From: Pleurocapsa sp. CCALA 161
GTDB lineage: Bacteria > Cyanobacteriota > Cyanobacteriia > Cyanobacteriales > Xenococcaceae
Length of the DNA: 57,886 bases
NCBI RefSeq assembly: GCF_003003995.1
Contig: NZ_PVWF01000018.1
Coordinates: 1-57,886, forward strand
Direction: 5' to 3'
The notes under the pieces were generated by a model that saw nothing but the letters and a program-made list of their open reading frames with translations, was not told where the DNA came from and searched no databases. This document shows positions 28,045 to 38,600 of the stretch, one piece after another; the stretch's first letter is position 1; the number at the start of each line of letters is the position of its first letter. Made by a program: the position numbers and the translations under genes.

Positions 28045-28398
28045 TTAGCTAAATTGACTTGTGACTTTTCCTAAAATATTAGAAAATTTTATAGTTCCCC
28101 AGTGACGGCTATCGGTGCTAGCTCTGGCATTATCTCCTGTCACAAAATAACCATCATGATTGTTAATTGCGGTGATCCTCTTGACTATAGTTAGATCGCT
28201 CTGTAGGGGGTGCATGATAACTATAATGTCGCCAATTTGAGGTAAGCATTTTCTGTAAGCATCAGGATCGAGTAGAATTTCATCTCCTGGCTGTAGTAGT
28301 GGTAGCATAGACTCTCCAACAACCTTCAAACGTTTTCTTCTGCGTAGCAGCAAAAACAGGAGTTCTTTATAAGTTGTTTTCGGCAATGTTTTCGCCAT
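28045..28398 (-). CDS. S24/S26-family peptidase, nickel superoxide dismutase maturation protease-like
   Basis: 117 residues. VVGESMLPLLQPGDEILL carries the nucleophile Ser30, and TIVKRI the general base Lys73, with a late GDNARASTDSRHWG box as in signal peptidases. The short length and MHPLQ/VKRI context resemble SodX-type proteases that trim the N-terminus of Ni-SOD so that His1 can bind nickel. There is only a weak N-terminal hydrophobic stretch. No sodN gene is in this window, so the specific role is inferred. Confidence 0.75.
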   Translation of the reverse strand: MAKTLPKTTYKELLFLLLRRRKRLKVVGESMLPLLQPGDEILLDPDAYRKCLPQIGDIIVIMHPLQSDLTIVKRITAINNHDGYFVTGDNARASTDSRHWGTIKFSNILGKVTSQFS

Positions 28399-28589
28399 AT
28401 ATTAGAAAAACTACGAGAATATAAGTCAGTAATCCTAATTATAAATACTGTCAACACCACTTTAAATCCACGCAAAAGCCCTCAAGGACATTGTACCCTT
28501 GTGGTATGGTATAAACGATCGCTTTTTTAGAGACGATTTGATTAATTACCCAGTATCATGCGGAATAGACTTTTAAATCTTACTGGGTA

Positions 28590-30239
28590 ATGAGTATTAA
28601 TCGATTTTCTGCCCTTGGGCAACAACTGAGAAAAGTCAGTAAATATCTAATTTTATTTTCTTTTTGTTTTATTTTAGCGTTAGGCTGCAACAGTCAAAAC
28701 CAGTCGGATACAAATCCAATTGATAGTAATCGTATTTCTGTCGGGACAACCTTGAAGCCACGCACTCTCGATCCCGCCGATAACTACGAGCTGGCTGGGT
28801 TAAATATTATCTATAATGTGGCAGAAAGTCTTTATACCTACGAAGTTGGCACTACAAATATAAAACCACTTTTGGCAACGGAAATGCCAACCATCGACGA
28901 AGCTGGTTTGACTTATATTATTCCTCTGAGAACAGGGGTGACTTTTCATGATGGTGCAGCGTTCAACGCTAAGGCAATGGAGTTTTCTCTACAACGTTTT
29001 ATCGACAATGGCGGAAAACCTTCGTTCTTGTTAGGCGATGTGATTAAGTCAGTTGAGGCAACAGGGGAATATGAGCTGAAGATTACCCTGAAGCAACCCT
29101 TTGCTGCTTTTCCTGCCTTACTAGCTTTTCCAGGTGCTTGTGCGGTATCGCCTCAGGCATACAAAATAGGTGCAGGAGCATTTAATCCCAATAAGTTGGT
29201 GGGTACAGGAAGATATAAGCTAAATCAGTTTAAAAGCGATTCTATCAGTCTCGATCGCAATCCTAATTATTGGGGTCAAGCAACCGCTAATCAAGGGATT
29301 AATTTGCAAGTTTATGGTGGAAATTCAGCTAACTTGTTTAATAGCTTTGAGACAAAAGCGGTGGACGTGGCTTATCAATCTCTCGATCCCCAGCAAATAG
29401 AAAGCCTGCTAGAAAATAAAGAAAAGCATCGGGTAATTGAAAGTTCGGGAACAGTAGTTAATTACCTAGTCTTGAACTTACAGCAAGAACCCCTTAATCA
29501 GCCAGAAGTGCGTCAGGCGATCGCAGCCAGCATCAATCGTGGTTTAATCAATGACAGAGTTTTAAAAGGACAGGCTGAACCGATTTATAGTCTTGTATCC
29601 ACAGCATTTCCTAGTTATGAGCCAACATTTAAACAGCTATATGGCGAAGCTAATACGGCGCAAGCTCAAGAATTACTCACCAAAGCAGGTTATTCAGCGC
29701 AAAATCCAGCGATCGTCGAAATTTGGTATCCTAGTGGGTCAATTACTAGGGGGATTGTCGCAGAAACAATTAAAGCCTATGGTTCAAGCGAACTAGCAGG
29801 GATGATCCAGTTTGTCCCCAAGAGTGTAGAGTCGGCTTCCTTTTTTAGCAATCTCAGTCAAGGAATATATCCTGCTGCTTTAGTTGATTGGTATCCAGAC
29901 TTTCTCGATCCTGATAATTATCTTCAGCCTTTTCTTAGCTGTAGCGAAGGTTCAGTCAAGACTGGTTGTAAATCGGGGGCAGCCCAAAGTCGTGGTTCAT
30001 TCTACTACAGCGATCGCGCTAATAAATTAATTGAGCAATCTCGACAGGAACAAGATGTCGCTAAACGCCAAGCAATCTTAATTGAATTGCAGGAAGTAAT
30101 GAGTCAGGATGTGCCTTATATTCCCCTATGGCAGACTAAAGATTATGCCTTTGCTCAAAATGATCTTAATGGTGTAGTGATTAATCCTAGTCAAACCTTT
30201 CCGTTCTGGACAATCAAGCGAAGTAGCAATGAGCAATGA
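28590..30239 (+). CDS. ABC transporter substrate-binding lipoprotein, family 5 (DppA/OppA-like)
   Basis: 549 residues. The N-terminus has a hydrophobic segment ending in lipobox LALGC (Cys33), so the mature protein is lipid-anchored outside the inner membrane. SVGTTLKPRTLDPADNYELAG, VTFHDGAAFNAKAMEFSLQR, LVGTGRYKLNQF and VRQAIAASINRG are family-5 signatures for peptide, nickel or related ligands. No permease or ATPase gene is adjacent. The ligand is unknown. Confidence 0.9.
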   Translation: MSINRFSALGQQLRKVSKYLILFSFCFILALGCNSQNQSDTNPIDSNRISVGTTLKPRTLDPADNYELAGLNIIYNVAESLYTYEVGTTNIKPLLATEMPTIDEAGLTYIIPLRTGVTFHDGAAFNAKAMEFSLQRFIDNGGKPSFLLGDVIKSVEATGEYELKITLKQPFAAFPALLAFPGACAVSPQAYKIGAGAFNPNKLVGTGRYKLNQFKSDSISLDRNPNYWGQATANQGINLQVYGGNSANLFNSFETKAVDVAYQSLDPQQIESLLENKEKHRVIESSGTVVNYLVLNLQQEPLNQPEVRQAIAASINRGLINDRVLKGQAEPIYSLVSTAFPSYEPTFKQLYGEANTAQAQELLTKAGYSAQNPAIVEIWYPSGSITRGIVAETIKAYGSSELAGMIQFVPKSVESASFFSNLSQGIYPAALVDWYPDFLDPDNYLQPFLSCSEGSVKTGCKSGAAQSRGSFYYSDRANKLIEQSRQEQDVAKRQAILIELQEVMSQDVPYIPLWQTKDYAFAQNDLNGVVINPSQTFPFWTIKRSSNEQ

Positions 30240-30300
30240 ACAATTTAGGCTAATCTCCGCTCAAATTAAAGATACAGTTTCTGTTGGTAAGCAGAAAACT

Positions 30301-31275
30301 ATGAAACTGATTATTCAAATTCCTTGCTATAACGAGGAAGCAACGTTAGGTTTAACCCTATCGGAACTTCCTCGGCAATTACCTGGCATTGATGAGGTGG
30401 AATGGCTAATTATTAATGATGGTAGTCGCGATCGCACTGTAGAAGTAGCACAAGCTTGTGGTGTAGACCATATTGTTAATTTGCAGTCTAATCAAGGTCT
30501 AGCAAAAGGATTTATGGCGGGAATCGAAGCCTGTCTGGAGGCGGGGGCGGATATTATTGTCAATACCGATGCTGATAATCAATATTGTGCCGCAGATATC
30601 CCCAAGCTAATTGCGCCGATTTTAGCAGGGAATGCCCAGATCGTGATTGGCGCAAGACCAATTCAATCAATCAAACATTTTTCCCCGCTCAAAAAATTGC
30701 TGCAAAATTTCGGCAGTTTTGTCGTGCGTCTGGCTAGTCAAACCGAGATTCCTGATGCACCTAGCGGTTTTCGTGCCATAAGTAGAGAGGCTGCTTTAAG
30801 GTTAAACGTATTCAATGAATATACCTATACTCTAGAAACTATTATCCAGGCTGGTCAAAAGGGTTTAATTATCACCTCTGTTCCTATCCGTACCAACGGT
30901 TTTTTGCGTCCTTCGCGGTTGGTCAAGAATATCTTCGCTTATGTTCAGCATTCCATTTTGACCATTGTGCGGATCTTTATGACTTATCGTCCGCTTAAGT
31001 TCTTTATGATGCTGGGTAGTGTTCCCTTTAGTTTAGGATTTTTACTTTGCTGTCGTTGGTTATTATTATTTTGGGGAATTATTGGCAACGATCCTGCCAA
31101 ACCGCGTGTACCCAGTTTGATCCTGGCAGCTATGCTAATTCTCATTGGTGTTCAGCTGTGGATATTTGGTTTGATTGCCGACTTAATGGGCGTAAATCGT
31201 CAGCTACTGGAAGATATTCAGTTGCGTTTACGTCGTCAAGAATATAAACCTAAATCACAGGAAAAAAGCGATTAG
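30301..31275 (+). CDS. membrane-anchored glycosyltransferase family 2
   Basis: 324 residues from ATG 30301 (MKLIIQIPCYNEE, the natural GT2 start). An ATG at 30229 would overlap the previous gene by 11 bases and add a non-conserved leader. The GT-A domain has INDGSRDRT and NTDADNQY (DxD-like) with GFRAISREAALRL. Two C-terminal membrane helices (about residues 235-265 and 275-303) resemble polyisoprenyl-phosphate sugar transferases such as GtrB/Dpm1. Likely makes a lipid-linked sugar for surface glycans; the sugar is unknown. Confidence 0.88.
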   Translation: MKLIIQIPCYNEEATLGLTLSELPRQLPGIDEVEWLIINDGSRDRTVEVAQACGVDHIVNLQSNQGLAKGFMAGIEACLEAGADIIVNTDADNQYCAADIPKLIAPILAGNAQIVIGARPIQSIKHFSPLKKLLQNFGSFVVRLASQTEIPDAPSGFRAISREAALRLNVFNEYTYTLETIIQAGQKGLIITSVPIRTNGFLRPSRLVKNIFAYVQHSILTIVRIFMTYRPLKFFMMLGSVPFSLGFLLCCRWLLLFWGIIGNDPAKPRVPSLILAAMLILIGVQLWIFGLIADLMGVNRQLLEDIQLRLRRQEYKPKSQEKSD

Positions 31276-31334
31276 GTTTTCCTAAGGGATTCCCAAAAGT
31301 GAGGCGGGGAGTTTAGAGTTGGGAGTTGGGAGTT

Positions 31335-31844
31335 TTAATTACGATCAACTTTACGCTTGACAATGACAATTTTCCATTGTCCCAACTGGCTCGCTTGAAA
31401 AGCAACTTGACTACCATTACCACTAATAGTAGGATTCTGGGCAGAGCCTTTGACATTAACCGTTAACAATTCAGTTTTTTGCTGTTGGCGATCGTAAACA
31501 AAAATATCACTTTTACCCCTTTCTGTGGATACATAGGCAATATAACGACCATCTGAGCTAAGAGCAGGTTGATCTTGTACAGAATCTCGACGATTGAGAT
31601 TGGGCAAAGAGATTAAACGTTTTGCCTGAAGATCGTAGAGAAAAATATCTCTTTGACCACGCCTATCTGAAGCAAAAGCTAAATAACGACCATCTTGGCT
31701 ATAGGACGGATATTCTTCGGGAGAGTTACTGTTGATCCCTCCAGGAATAATCTCTGGCTGCGTTAATAAACTACCACTACAACTACTGCAAACGCTAACC
31801 AGAGTAACCGCTAACAGTAATCGTCTGACGACTCGCTCAAGCAT
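31335..31844 (-). CDS. lipoprotein with PD40 (TolB-like beta-propeller) repeats
   Basis: 169 residues. A signal sequence ends in a lipobox-like VCSSC (Cys22). Three PD40 repeats follow, with the pattern P.YSQDGRYLAFASDR.G..DIFLYD (about 44-85, 90-130 and 133-165). Full TolB propellers have six or more blades, so this is a short form that may assemble with a partner. No tol-pal genes are near. Function unknown. Confidence 0.8.
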   Translation of the reverse strand: MLERVVRRLLLAVTLVSVCSSCSGSLLTQPEIIPGGINSNSPEEYPSYSQDGRYLAFASDRRGQRDIFLYDLQAKRLISLPNLNRRDSVQDQPALSSDGRYIAYVSTERGKSDIFVYDRQQQKTELLTVNVKGSAQNPTISGNGSQVAFQASQLGQWKIVIVKRKVDRN

Positions 31845-32250
31845 ACGCTATTGAGATCCAACTTGACTATGTTTTAATTTGATTGTGACGCGAAGGACGC
31901 GAAGCTAATCCTTTAGGGCTAATACCTTTAGGGCTGATATTTATAATTATGAGCTTTTTTTAAGTCAAAATAGTTAGCGATCGCAGAACAAACAATCTAA
32001 TGACACAGTAACATGATCGCGATTTTTGAATTTTGAAGCTGCCGTGCGCATAACACCGTAAACTATTATTGAGTTCAGGTGAGGTTAAAAGGTTCTCATA
32101 TAACAATTGTTACCCAACCTAGGTCGACGTGATCCCTCTGCCGACCTATCTAAATAAAAAGCGCGATCGCTTCAGAGTCTCTGAGTCTAGGATAAGATCT
32201 GAATGATGAAATGCTCATGCATTAACAATGAATAATGGTTAAAATTTGAT
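31845..32250. other. intergenic region with dispersed repeat
   Basis: Holds a copy of a repeat (31888-31920) that matches, inverted, one at 45529-45561, and a HIP1 site near 32163. A second partial copy (cctttagggctgat) follows directly. No gene seen. Confidence 0.55.
31888..31920 (-). repeat. dispersed repeat, copy 1
   Basis: Reverse complement runs AGCCCTAAAGGATTAGC then TTCGCGTCCTTCGCGTC and is identical over about 33 bases to 45529-45561. The core is also found at about 55893-55912. Confidence 0.75.
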
Positions 32251-32730
32251 ATGGAAGAAATATTAGAACTTAAACAAAGTTTGTTATCAGGTAATATTGA
32301 CAGGGCTTTATGTATTGCAGAAGAGCTTGAAGAAGTGGGTAGAAAATCTATTATTGAAAATTTAGAGTCTTTTTTAGTAGTTCTTTTAATTCACTTAATC
32401 AAAAATCAGGTTGAGCAAAGATTAACTAGCTCTTGGAAAAAGTCAATTTTAAATAGTTTGGTAGCAATTCAGAAAAAAAATAAGCTAGGTAAAAAGGCTA
32501 ATTATATCTATCAAGATGAATGGTTGGAATATATTGAATTTAATTATCCTAGTGCTTTGTTGAATAGTAGTTATGAAATTCTTGGAGGAATTGATTATCA
32601 AGAATTAAAAATGCTAGTTGATCAAGAAAAGCTATTTAATATAACCACAAGCTTAGTTAATTTGACTTATGTCAAAAATCAAGATGAATTAATTTTAGTT
32701 GTAAGCAAAGAGTTGGAAAAATTAATCTAA
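32251..32730 (+). CDS. DUF29 family protein
   Basis: 159 residues, helical. ELKQSLLSGNIDRALCIAEELEEVGRKSIIENLESFLVVLLIHLIKNQ follows the DUF29 pattern (E.LEEMGR...L.S.L..LL.HLLK), though the usual N-terminal 'YxxDFxxWxxxxAxxL' portion is replaced. Many cyanobacteria carry numerous DUF29 copies of unknown role. The AT-rich codon use differs somewhat from the housekeeping genes. Confidence 0.7.
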   Translation: MEEILELKQSLLSGNIDRALCIAEELEEVGRKSIIENLESFLVVLLIHLIKNQVEQRLTSSWKKSILNSLVAIQKKNKLGKKANYIYQDEWLEYIEFNYPSALLNSSYEILGGIDYQELKMLVDQEKLFNITTSLVNLTYVKNQDELILVVSKELEKLI

Positions 32731-33003
32731 TTTATGAAACAGAAAATAAATATTGGGCGACCACCGTGTTGAAATTATCAATCGAGAAAGTGTGATCGCT
32801 TCAAAAAAATTAGATTTCTTTATCTGTATTCTCTGTCAATCTTCAAGATAGCGCTCATACTTAACCTTAATCATCTTTGTTTAGGTAGTCAATAATGGGA
32901 GCATATCAGTTTGGCTAGAACATTGTAACTGCGTAAGAGATTTTGGCGGTCATAATTACCAGTTGTATTATTACTTAGTAATCTCCCACAATAGTAAATT
33001 TGA

Positions 33004-33873
33004 TTAAACAAAACTTTTTTCAATAATTTCTCTAGGTATCTCTCTATAGTATTCTAAGTATTTTTCAATTATTTTAGTTGGATTATAATCCTGATTTTCA
33101 ATTTTGTATTCTAAAGAGTTAGAAAACTTTAATTGTAAATTTTGATAATGAGACTCATAAATAGGATAAACTGTATGAGCAAGAGGATCTTTTAAAAAAG
33201 TAACTTCGTCTTTAATCGTCAGAAAATCTAAAATTGCTTTACCCAAGTAGATAAATAAAGGTTTACTGGGATGATTTACTGTATGAAACAATCGCTCTTT
33301 TTGATAATTATCTCTAATAAATTTGCTTACTTTAATATCTATTTGTTTTTCAGAGCCGAAAATACTAGACTCTCTTCTTTCAAGTTCCTTCAGCGATTCT
33401 TCAACTGCCTGCAAAGAGAATTCTTCTGAATAAAATTTATCATTAAGTATAAAATCTTGAGGTTGAGGATTAGCTTCTGACAAAAAATATTTCATCATGT
33501 TTTTATCATGATAATCAAATTCATCTTTATTAACGCCATCTCTAATTAACTTTGTATGTTTTATTTCAGGAGTATAGCCATTAAAATAGCAAGAAGGAAA
33601 TGAAATTGAAATTGCATCAGATTTTAGTTTAGACAGCAAAAAATTAGTTGAATATCGCTCATTGTTGTTATACTTTTCAGAAACTGGCTGAAAGATAAAT
33701 AAATCTAAGTGGGGTAATACTTGATCAATATAATAATCTATCTCTTCAGTTCTAATCATGTGTACTGCTTTAATATCTACATATTCAAACGTACTTTTAA
33801 ATATTTTAGAGGAATTTAAAACTCTTGGTAATATCCTCGCCTGACAGTTACCATAAACTGTGTATTTTTTCAT
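33004..33873 (-). CDS. WcbI-type polysaccharide biosynthesis protein (putative acetyltransferase)
   Basis: 289 residues. The opening TVYGNCQARILPRVL is the hallmark of the WcbI family, where YGNCQ forms part of the CoA site and may support acetyl transfer during capsule synthesis. DLFIFQPVSE and ISFPSCYFNGYTPE follow, as in the family. No signal peptide. It is the last gene of the minus-strand glycan run, AT-rich and without HIP1. The acetyltransferase role is predicted from structure of relatives only. Confidence 0.8.
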   Translation of the reverse strand: MKKYTVYGNCQARILPRVLNSSKIFKSTFEYVDIKAVHMIRTEEIDYYIDQVLPHLDLFIFQPVSEKYNNNERYSTNFLLSKLKSDAISISFPSCYFNGYTPEIKHTKLIRDGVNKDEFDYHDKNMMKYFLSEANPQPQDFILNDKFYSEEFSLQAVEESLKELERRESSIFGSEKQIDIKVSKFIRDNYQKERLFHTVNHPSKPLFIYLGKAILDFLTIKDEVTFLKDPLAHTVYPIYESHYQNLQLKFSNSLEYKIENQDYNPTKIIEKYLEYYREIPREIIEKSFV

Positions 33874-34012
33874 TTTTTAAGTTCATTAGTATTAGTTTTT
33901 TTTGCACAAAAAATAAATTAATTTAGCTAATTTAACTCAAATATATTATTTTGTAACTAACATATAATCTATGGGTAAAAAATTGATTGCTAATCATAAT
34001 ATTTTAGTTTTG

Positions 34013-34849
34013 CTATACATATAAAAGATATTCAAGACCAGCATTATGTAACTTTTTTTTAAATTCTACAGAATCTATAATTTTATTAGCAATATTGGCT
34101 CTTTGATCTTGTTTTTTATAAGACGTATCAAATTTTATCTTGTTAACTACATTTTGCAATTCGAGATTAATGCCAACTGTTCTAAGAAAATTAATTAGAT
34201 AAATAAATTTGTCTTTATCAGATTTTTGCCAATGTAATCCCTCATAGCTAATAACTGAAAAGTTTTGTCCTATATTTATAAGCTCATTCTCAAATAATTG
34301 ATACCATTCATTGACCCAATTAAACCATTTTAAGAATTCATCAAAATTTATTTTCACTTGTATTTTAGATGTATCTACATGTCCCCATTTTTTTGACTCA
34401 AGAGCTATCTCTCTAGATATATAAACATCTAGTAAGTTTCTTTTTATTAAAATCTTTTTAATGCTATTGTCACTTATAATTATTTTTTTTATTAAATCTG
34501 TTTCTAATTGTCCTGGAAAAATTTTGAAACTAAAATAATTTTTAATGCTACTTTTTTTAAGTATAGTAAATAATTTATCAGGATGATCATGTATCCATTT
34601 GATCAAACTTATATCTTTATAATTTAAAAAACTTCTGGAATATTCGTCATTAATGAGACTAATTATTTTTTTGTTATCTCTGGCATAAAAATTATGTCTA
34701 TGAAAAATTTCATAGTGAGATATAATCTTATAATGATTATGCAGTAATTCGCAAATATAATTTGTTCCAGTTCTAGGTAGAGATATCCAAGCAATAGACG
34801 TAGCTGGTTGATAGCTATTATTAATCAACTTAATTTCCTCCAAATTCAA
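34013..34849 (-). CDS. sulfotransferase-like protein
   Basis: 278 residues. IAWISLPRTGTNYICELLHNH resembles the PAPS 5'-phosphosulfate-binding loop, and IKKILIKRNLLDVYISREIALESKKWG matches the 3'-phosphate-binding region (R.N..D...S). Likely sulfates a sugar or lipid using PAPS from CysC. It is AT-rich and probably acquired with its neighbours. It could be a distant member of the Stf0 or sulfotransferase-3 groups; the acceptor is unknown. Confidence 0.7.
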   Translation of the reverse strand: MNLEEIKLINNSYQPATSIAWISLPRTGTNYICELLHNHYKIISHYEIFHRHNFYARDNKKIISLINDEYSRSFLNYKDISLIKWIHDHPDKLFTILKKSSIKNYFSFKIFPGQLETDLIKKIIISDNSIKKILIKRNLLDVYISREIALESKKWGHVDTSKIQVKINFDEFLKWFNWVNEWYQLFENELINIGQNFSVISYEGLHWQKSDKDKFIYLINFLRTVGINLELQNVVNKIKFDTSYKKQDQRANIANKIIDSVEFKKKLHNAGLEYLLYV

Positions 34850-34890
34850 ATAAATGTTAGACAGTATTTATTGTTAAAAAGATTTGTACA

Positions 34891-35550
34891 TTAGTTAAGA
34901 GTATTAAAAATCATAATTATGCATTCTCCTCTAACTCTCCAACAGAAATTCGTATAAATGTGATATTCAAGGGGGTTTAACTTAGTAACAAAATCACTAT
35001 CTATTGTTTGAAGATGCCCTTGTCTTAGATCTTGTTCATTATATGGACAGGCAATGATAGCGTATTTTTTTGTTAATTTCCTAAGTTTTTCAACAAATGG
35101 AACTGGATCGGAGAGATGTTCAATCACATGGCTACATATAATCAGATCCCAAGTTTGATCTTCAGGAATTTTAAAAATATCTTGTTTGACAAAATTAAAT
35201 GATGGATAGCACAATTTCATATAATCGTGAAAATTATCAGTAATATCTAACCCCATTACATTCATTTTTAAATGATTGTAGCTTCGTTTGTTATGTAGTT
35301 CTGCCAATAATCCAGTACCAGCTCCACTATGAATGCCAACATCCAAAACGTTGAGAACTGTACCTTGGGGAACGTTATAAAAAAGACGATAAATATGAGG
35401 GATAATATCAATAATAAACAAGCGTGATTGCTGTACACTTTTTCTATCAATTGCGAAAACCTGATCTGATAAATTACCCAAGCTTTTTTGCTTAATCTTA
35501 TTAAATTCATGATGAAAATTATGGATATCACTATTATTAATATTAATCAT
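34891..35550 (-). CDS. class I SAM-dependent methyltransferase
   Basis: 219 residues. Motif I is VLNVLDVGIHSGAGTGLL, motif II is MNVMGLDITDN, and motif IV is WDLIICSHVIEHLSDPVPFVEKLRKL, as in methyltransferase-11/23 proteins. It lies between the sulfotransferase and the multi-module glycosyltransferase on the same strand, so it may methylate a glycan residue. The C-terminus is short after the core. Confidence 0.82.
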   Translation of the reverse strand: MININNSDIHNFHHEFNKIKQKSLGNLSDQVFAIDRKSVQQSRLFIIDIIPHIYRLFYNVPQGTVLNVLDVGIHSGAGTGLLAELHNKRSYNHLKMNVMGLDITDNFHDYMKLCYPSFNFVKQDIFKIPEDQTWDLIICSHVIEHLSDPVPFVEKLRKLTKKYAIIACPYNEQDLRQGHLQTIDSDFVTKLNPLEYHIYTNFCWRVRGECIIMIFNTLN

Positions 35551-35630
35551 TATTTGTAATTTTTAGCAGATGTTTTTGTTGAAGACATTATAATATACGA
35601 TAAATAATATAGCAACTTAATTTTTATTTT

Positions 35631-38600
35631 TTAAATATCTGCAAATAGGTTATTGGCAACATTTTCCCATGATAAATGTTCAATAGTTTTATAAGATCTC
35701 TTTCTTAATTGTTTTTTTTCTTTGGTCTTTAAAGCTGCAATTTTAAACATTACTTGAGTAAGAGATGCTGTATCTCTTAATTCATATAAGAAACCGTTAG
35801 AACCACTTTCGAGTATCTCTTTAGTCATGCCTACGCGAGGAGCAATTACTGGACAACCAAAAGACATGGCATTTAATAAGGACCCAGAAGTTAGTATTTT
35901 CTGATATGGTAATACTGTGGCATCTGCTGCATTAAAAAATAATTGTAGTTCATTATCTAAAATATATCTTTCAATTAAAGTAATTCTTGATTTAGTTTCT
36001 GGCTCAATATCTAACTCCTCAAGATTTATCTGATCCATGGGTTTTCCTGCAACAAGTAAGTGAGTATGCGAAAATTTTTTCTGAACTTGATTAAAAGCAA
36101 TGATCAGATCTTCAACACCTTTATATTTACGTATTTGTCCTAGAAACAGAAATACTGTTTGTTCCGAGGTGAAATTGAAATGCTTTCTGGCTTCTTCTCT
36201 CGTTATGGTATTAGGATAAACTCCAACATAATTTCCATGAGGAATTACTACTACTTTTTCTGAAGGAACATTGAGATGCTTTTTAATTTCTGGCAATGAT
36301 GATGCAGAATGAATATAAATTTTGCTAGCAGCAATACAAATAATATTTCTTAGCTCAATTTCCTGTTTTAAATAAAGACAATCATGAGGTAAAACATTGT
36401 GAATAGTCCAAATTAAACTACCTCCTGCGGCTAAAAATTCAAACAATTTTTTGATAAAGATATTTTTTAGTCTTTCTGCATCTTCGAGGTTGTTTGCCTC
36501 TCTGAGAATATAATTAGTCCAGTGCAGGTGAAAAACTACCTTACCAATACCATCTCGTATTGCCTGTAAAGCATTACCGATGTCTCCAGAATATAAAGCA
36601 TAATTATCAGGAAGGTGTGAATACAATAGATTTTGATAAATATTGCTCTTGCGATAATCAGGGAAGAAAAAAACATTGGTGATAGGATGTTTACGTCGAT
36701 AAGAAACTTTCCGTGGTTGGCTAGCATCAGGAGCATATACCTCCCACTCATCAGCTAAGTGCATCCTCTCTAAAGCATAAGTTAGAACTACATGCGTATT
36801 GCTACTTTGTTTGTTTTCATTGACAAAGGAGGTGTTGTTTCCGTGCCATCTTCTGAGATAAAGCATCTTTTCGACATGATAGAAAGCACAAACTTCGCTA
36901 AGTTTGAGAAACATATCGTAATCGACGGCATTAAGCAATTCTTCATTAAATCCGTCTGTCCGCAGCCAATCTCGCCTTCTAAACATCCTAAAATGATGAG
37001 CGATAGAAGTAATCATCATTTTTTCGCGGGAGAATGTGGGGTAGCTATATTCATCCTGAAGATAATTACCTTGGGCATCAATTCTTTCACAAGAACTATA
37101 GACGCAACCATATCCAGTATTATCTAAATAATCTACCATGGTGGCGATCGCATCGGGCTTGAGCAGATCGTCAGAATCTAATTGACCAATATACATCCCG
37201 CGACACATCCTTACCGCCGTATTGGAAGCTTTACCAATACCGCCATTGACTTGAGTTACCCATCTAACCTTGGGGTTATCTTGAAAGTTGTCGGTCAAAA
37301 CTTGCAAGGTATTATCAGTTGAACCATCATCACAAATGCACACTTCAACATCTGTATAGGTTTGATTGAGTACGCTTTCAACTGCCTCTTTGATGTATTT
37401 ACCATTATTGTAAGAAGGTATATAGATCGATACTTTTGGTATTTCGTAAATTACACCAGGCTCATAATTGCGATACCATTCCACGGGACATTTCTGTTCA
37501 AATAGCTTTTTTTGCTCTTGATGACTTGCTTTCTTATTATGCTGTTCCCTTCCTTCAGTTAAGTTTAGGTGTAGCCCCAAAGCATCAGCTACAGGAATAA
37601 AATAATATCCTGCATTGTAAATACGATAGCCTAATTCCTGATCTCGATAGCCCCAATGAGTAATGCTTTCATCGAAACAGCCCACCTGGTCAATTAATTT
37701 CTTAGAGAAGGCAATGTTCGAGCTAACAAAGGCTCTGAAAGGATAGCGGTCTTTTTTTAGCTGATCGGATTGTGCAAATAGTTTTTGTTGACTATGAAGT
37801 GTTTTGAGGTCGTCCTGTCGCGCAAGTTGTTCACTGCTAATAGCATCACTAATATTTGCTACTGCTACTGGATGATTTTTCAGTAGCTCTTGTTCTAGAG
37901 AATCCGCATCCACAAACAAGCGATCGCCTATCGTAACGATACGATCACTGACATGGAAATATTTCATGTAGCTTTCGACCAAGGAAGATAAGGGCAACAA
38001 ATCGCCATCTAAAATAATTAAATAATCATGCTGCGCCTTTTTGATTCCCGCATTTTGGAGTTGTTGAACTGCCATTGGTTTGGACTCAAAAACTATTTTA
38101 AGACCAGAATGTTTGCTGTCTAAAGCTTCAGCTTCTTGAGCTAGATCAGTACTCACTATGACTACTTCAATTAAATGTTGGGGATAAGTCTGATGAGCGA
38201 TCGCGTCTAATATTTGAGGTAACGCTATTGAGGAATGGTAACAAGCAATAATTATCGATACAGACAAAAAGTAAGGTTGTTTGCTGGCAACAAAGTTTTG
38301 GACACTTTGTTTAATTAAAGAATAATCGTTGTGTTCTCCAGGAAAAGGAGGTAGAACTAAGTCCGCAGGAAATCTTTCAAGCTGCGCCTGTTGATATTTT
38401 TTGACTATAGGTTTTAAATATCCAGTAGCATTACAAGCTGAGGCAACTACTGAAAACTTAAGCGGATTATTTTTTAGCTCTAGAGGATGTAAGCAAGTTG
38501 CTAATTTCTGGTTTTTATCTAGATCAATTTTTTTTTCTGACTGCTGACTTGCTTCTGTTTCAGAAGAGAAATTTTTTAACTTTAGTGTGATGTTGAGCAG

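Noticed and set aside
36792-37127. Plus-strand 111-residue frame
   Set aside because: Antisense to the third glycosyltransferase module; no domain.
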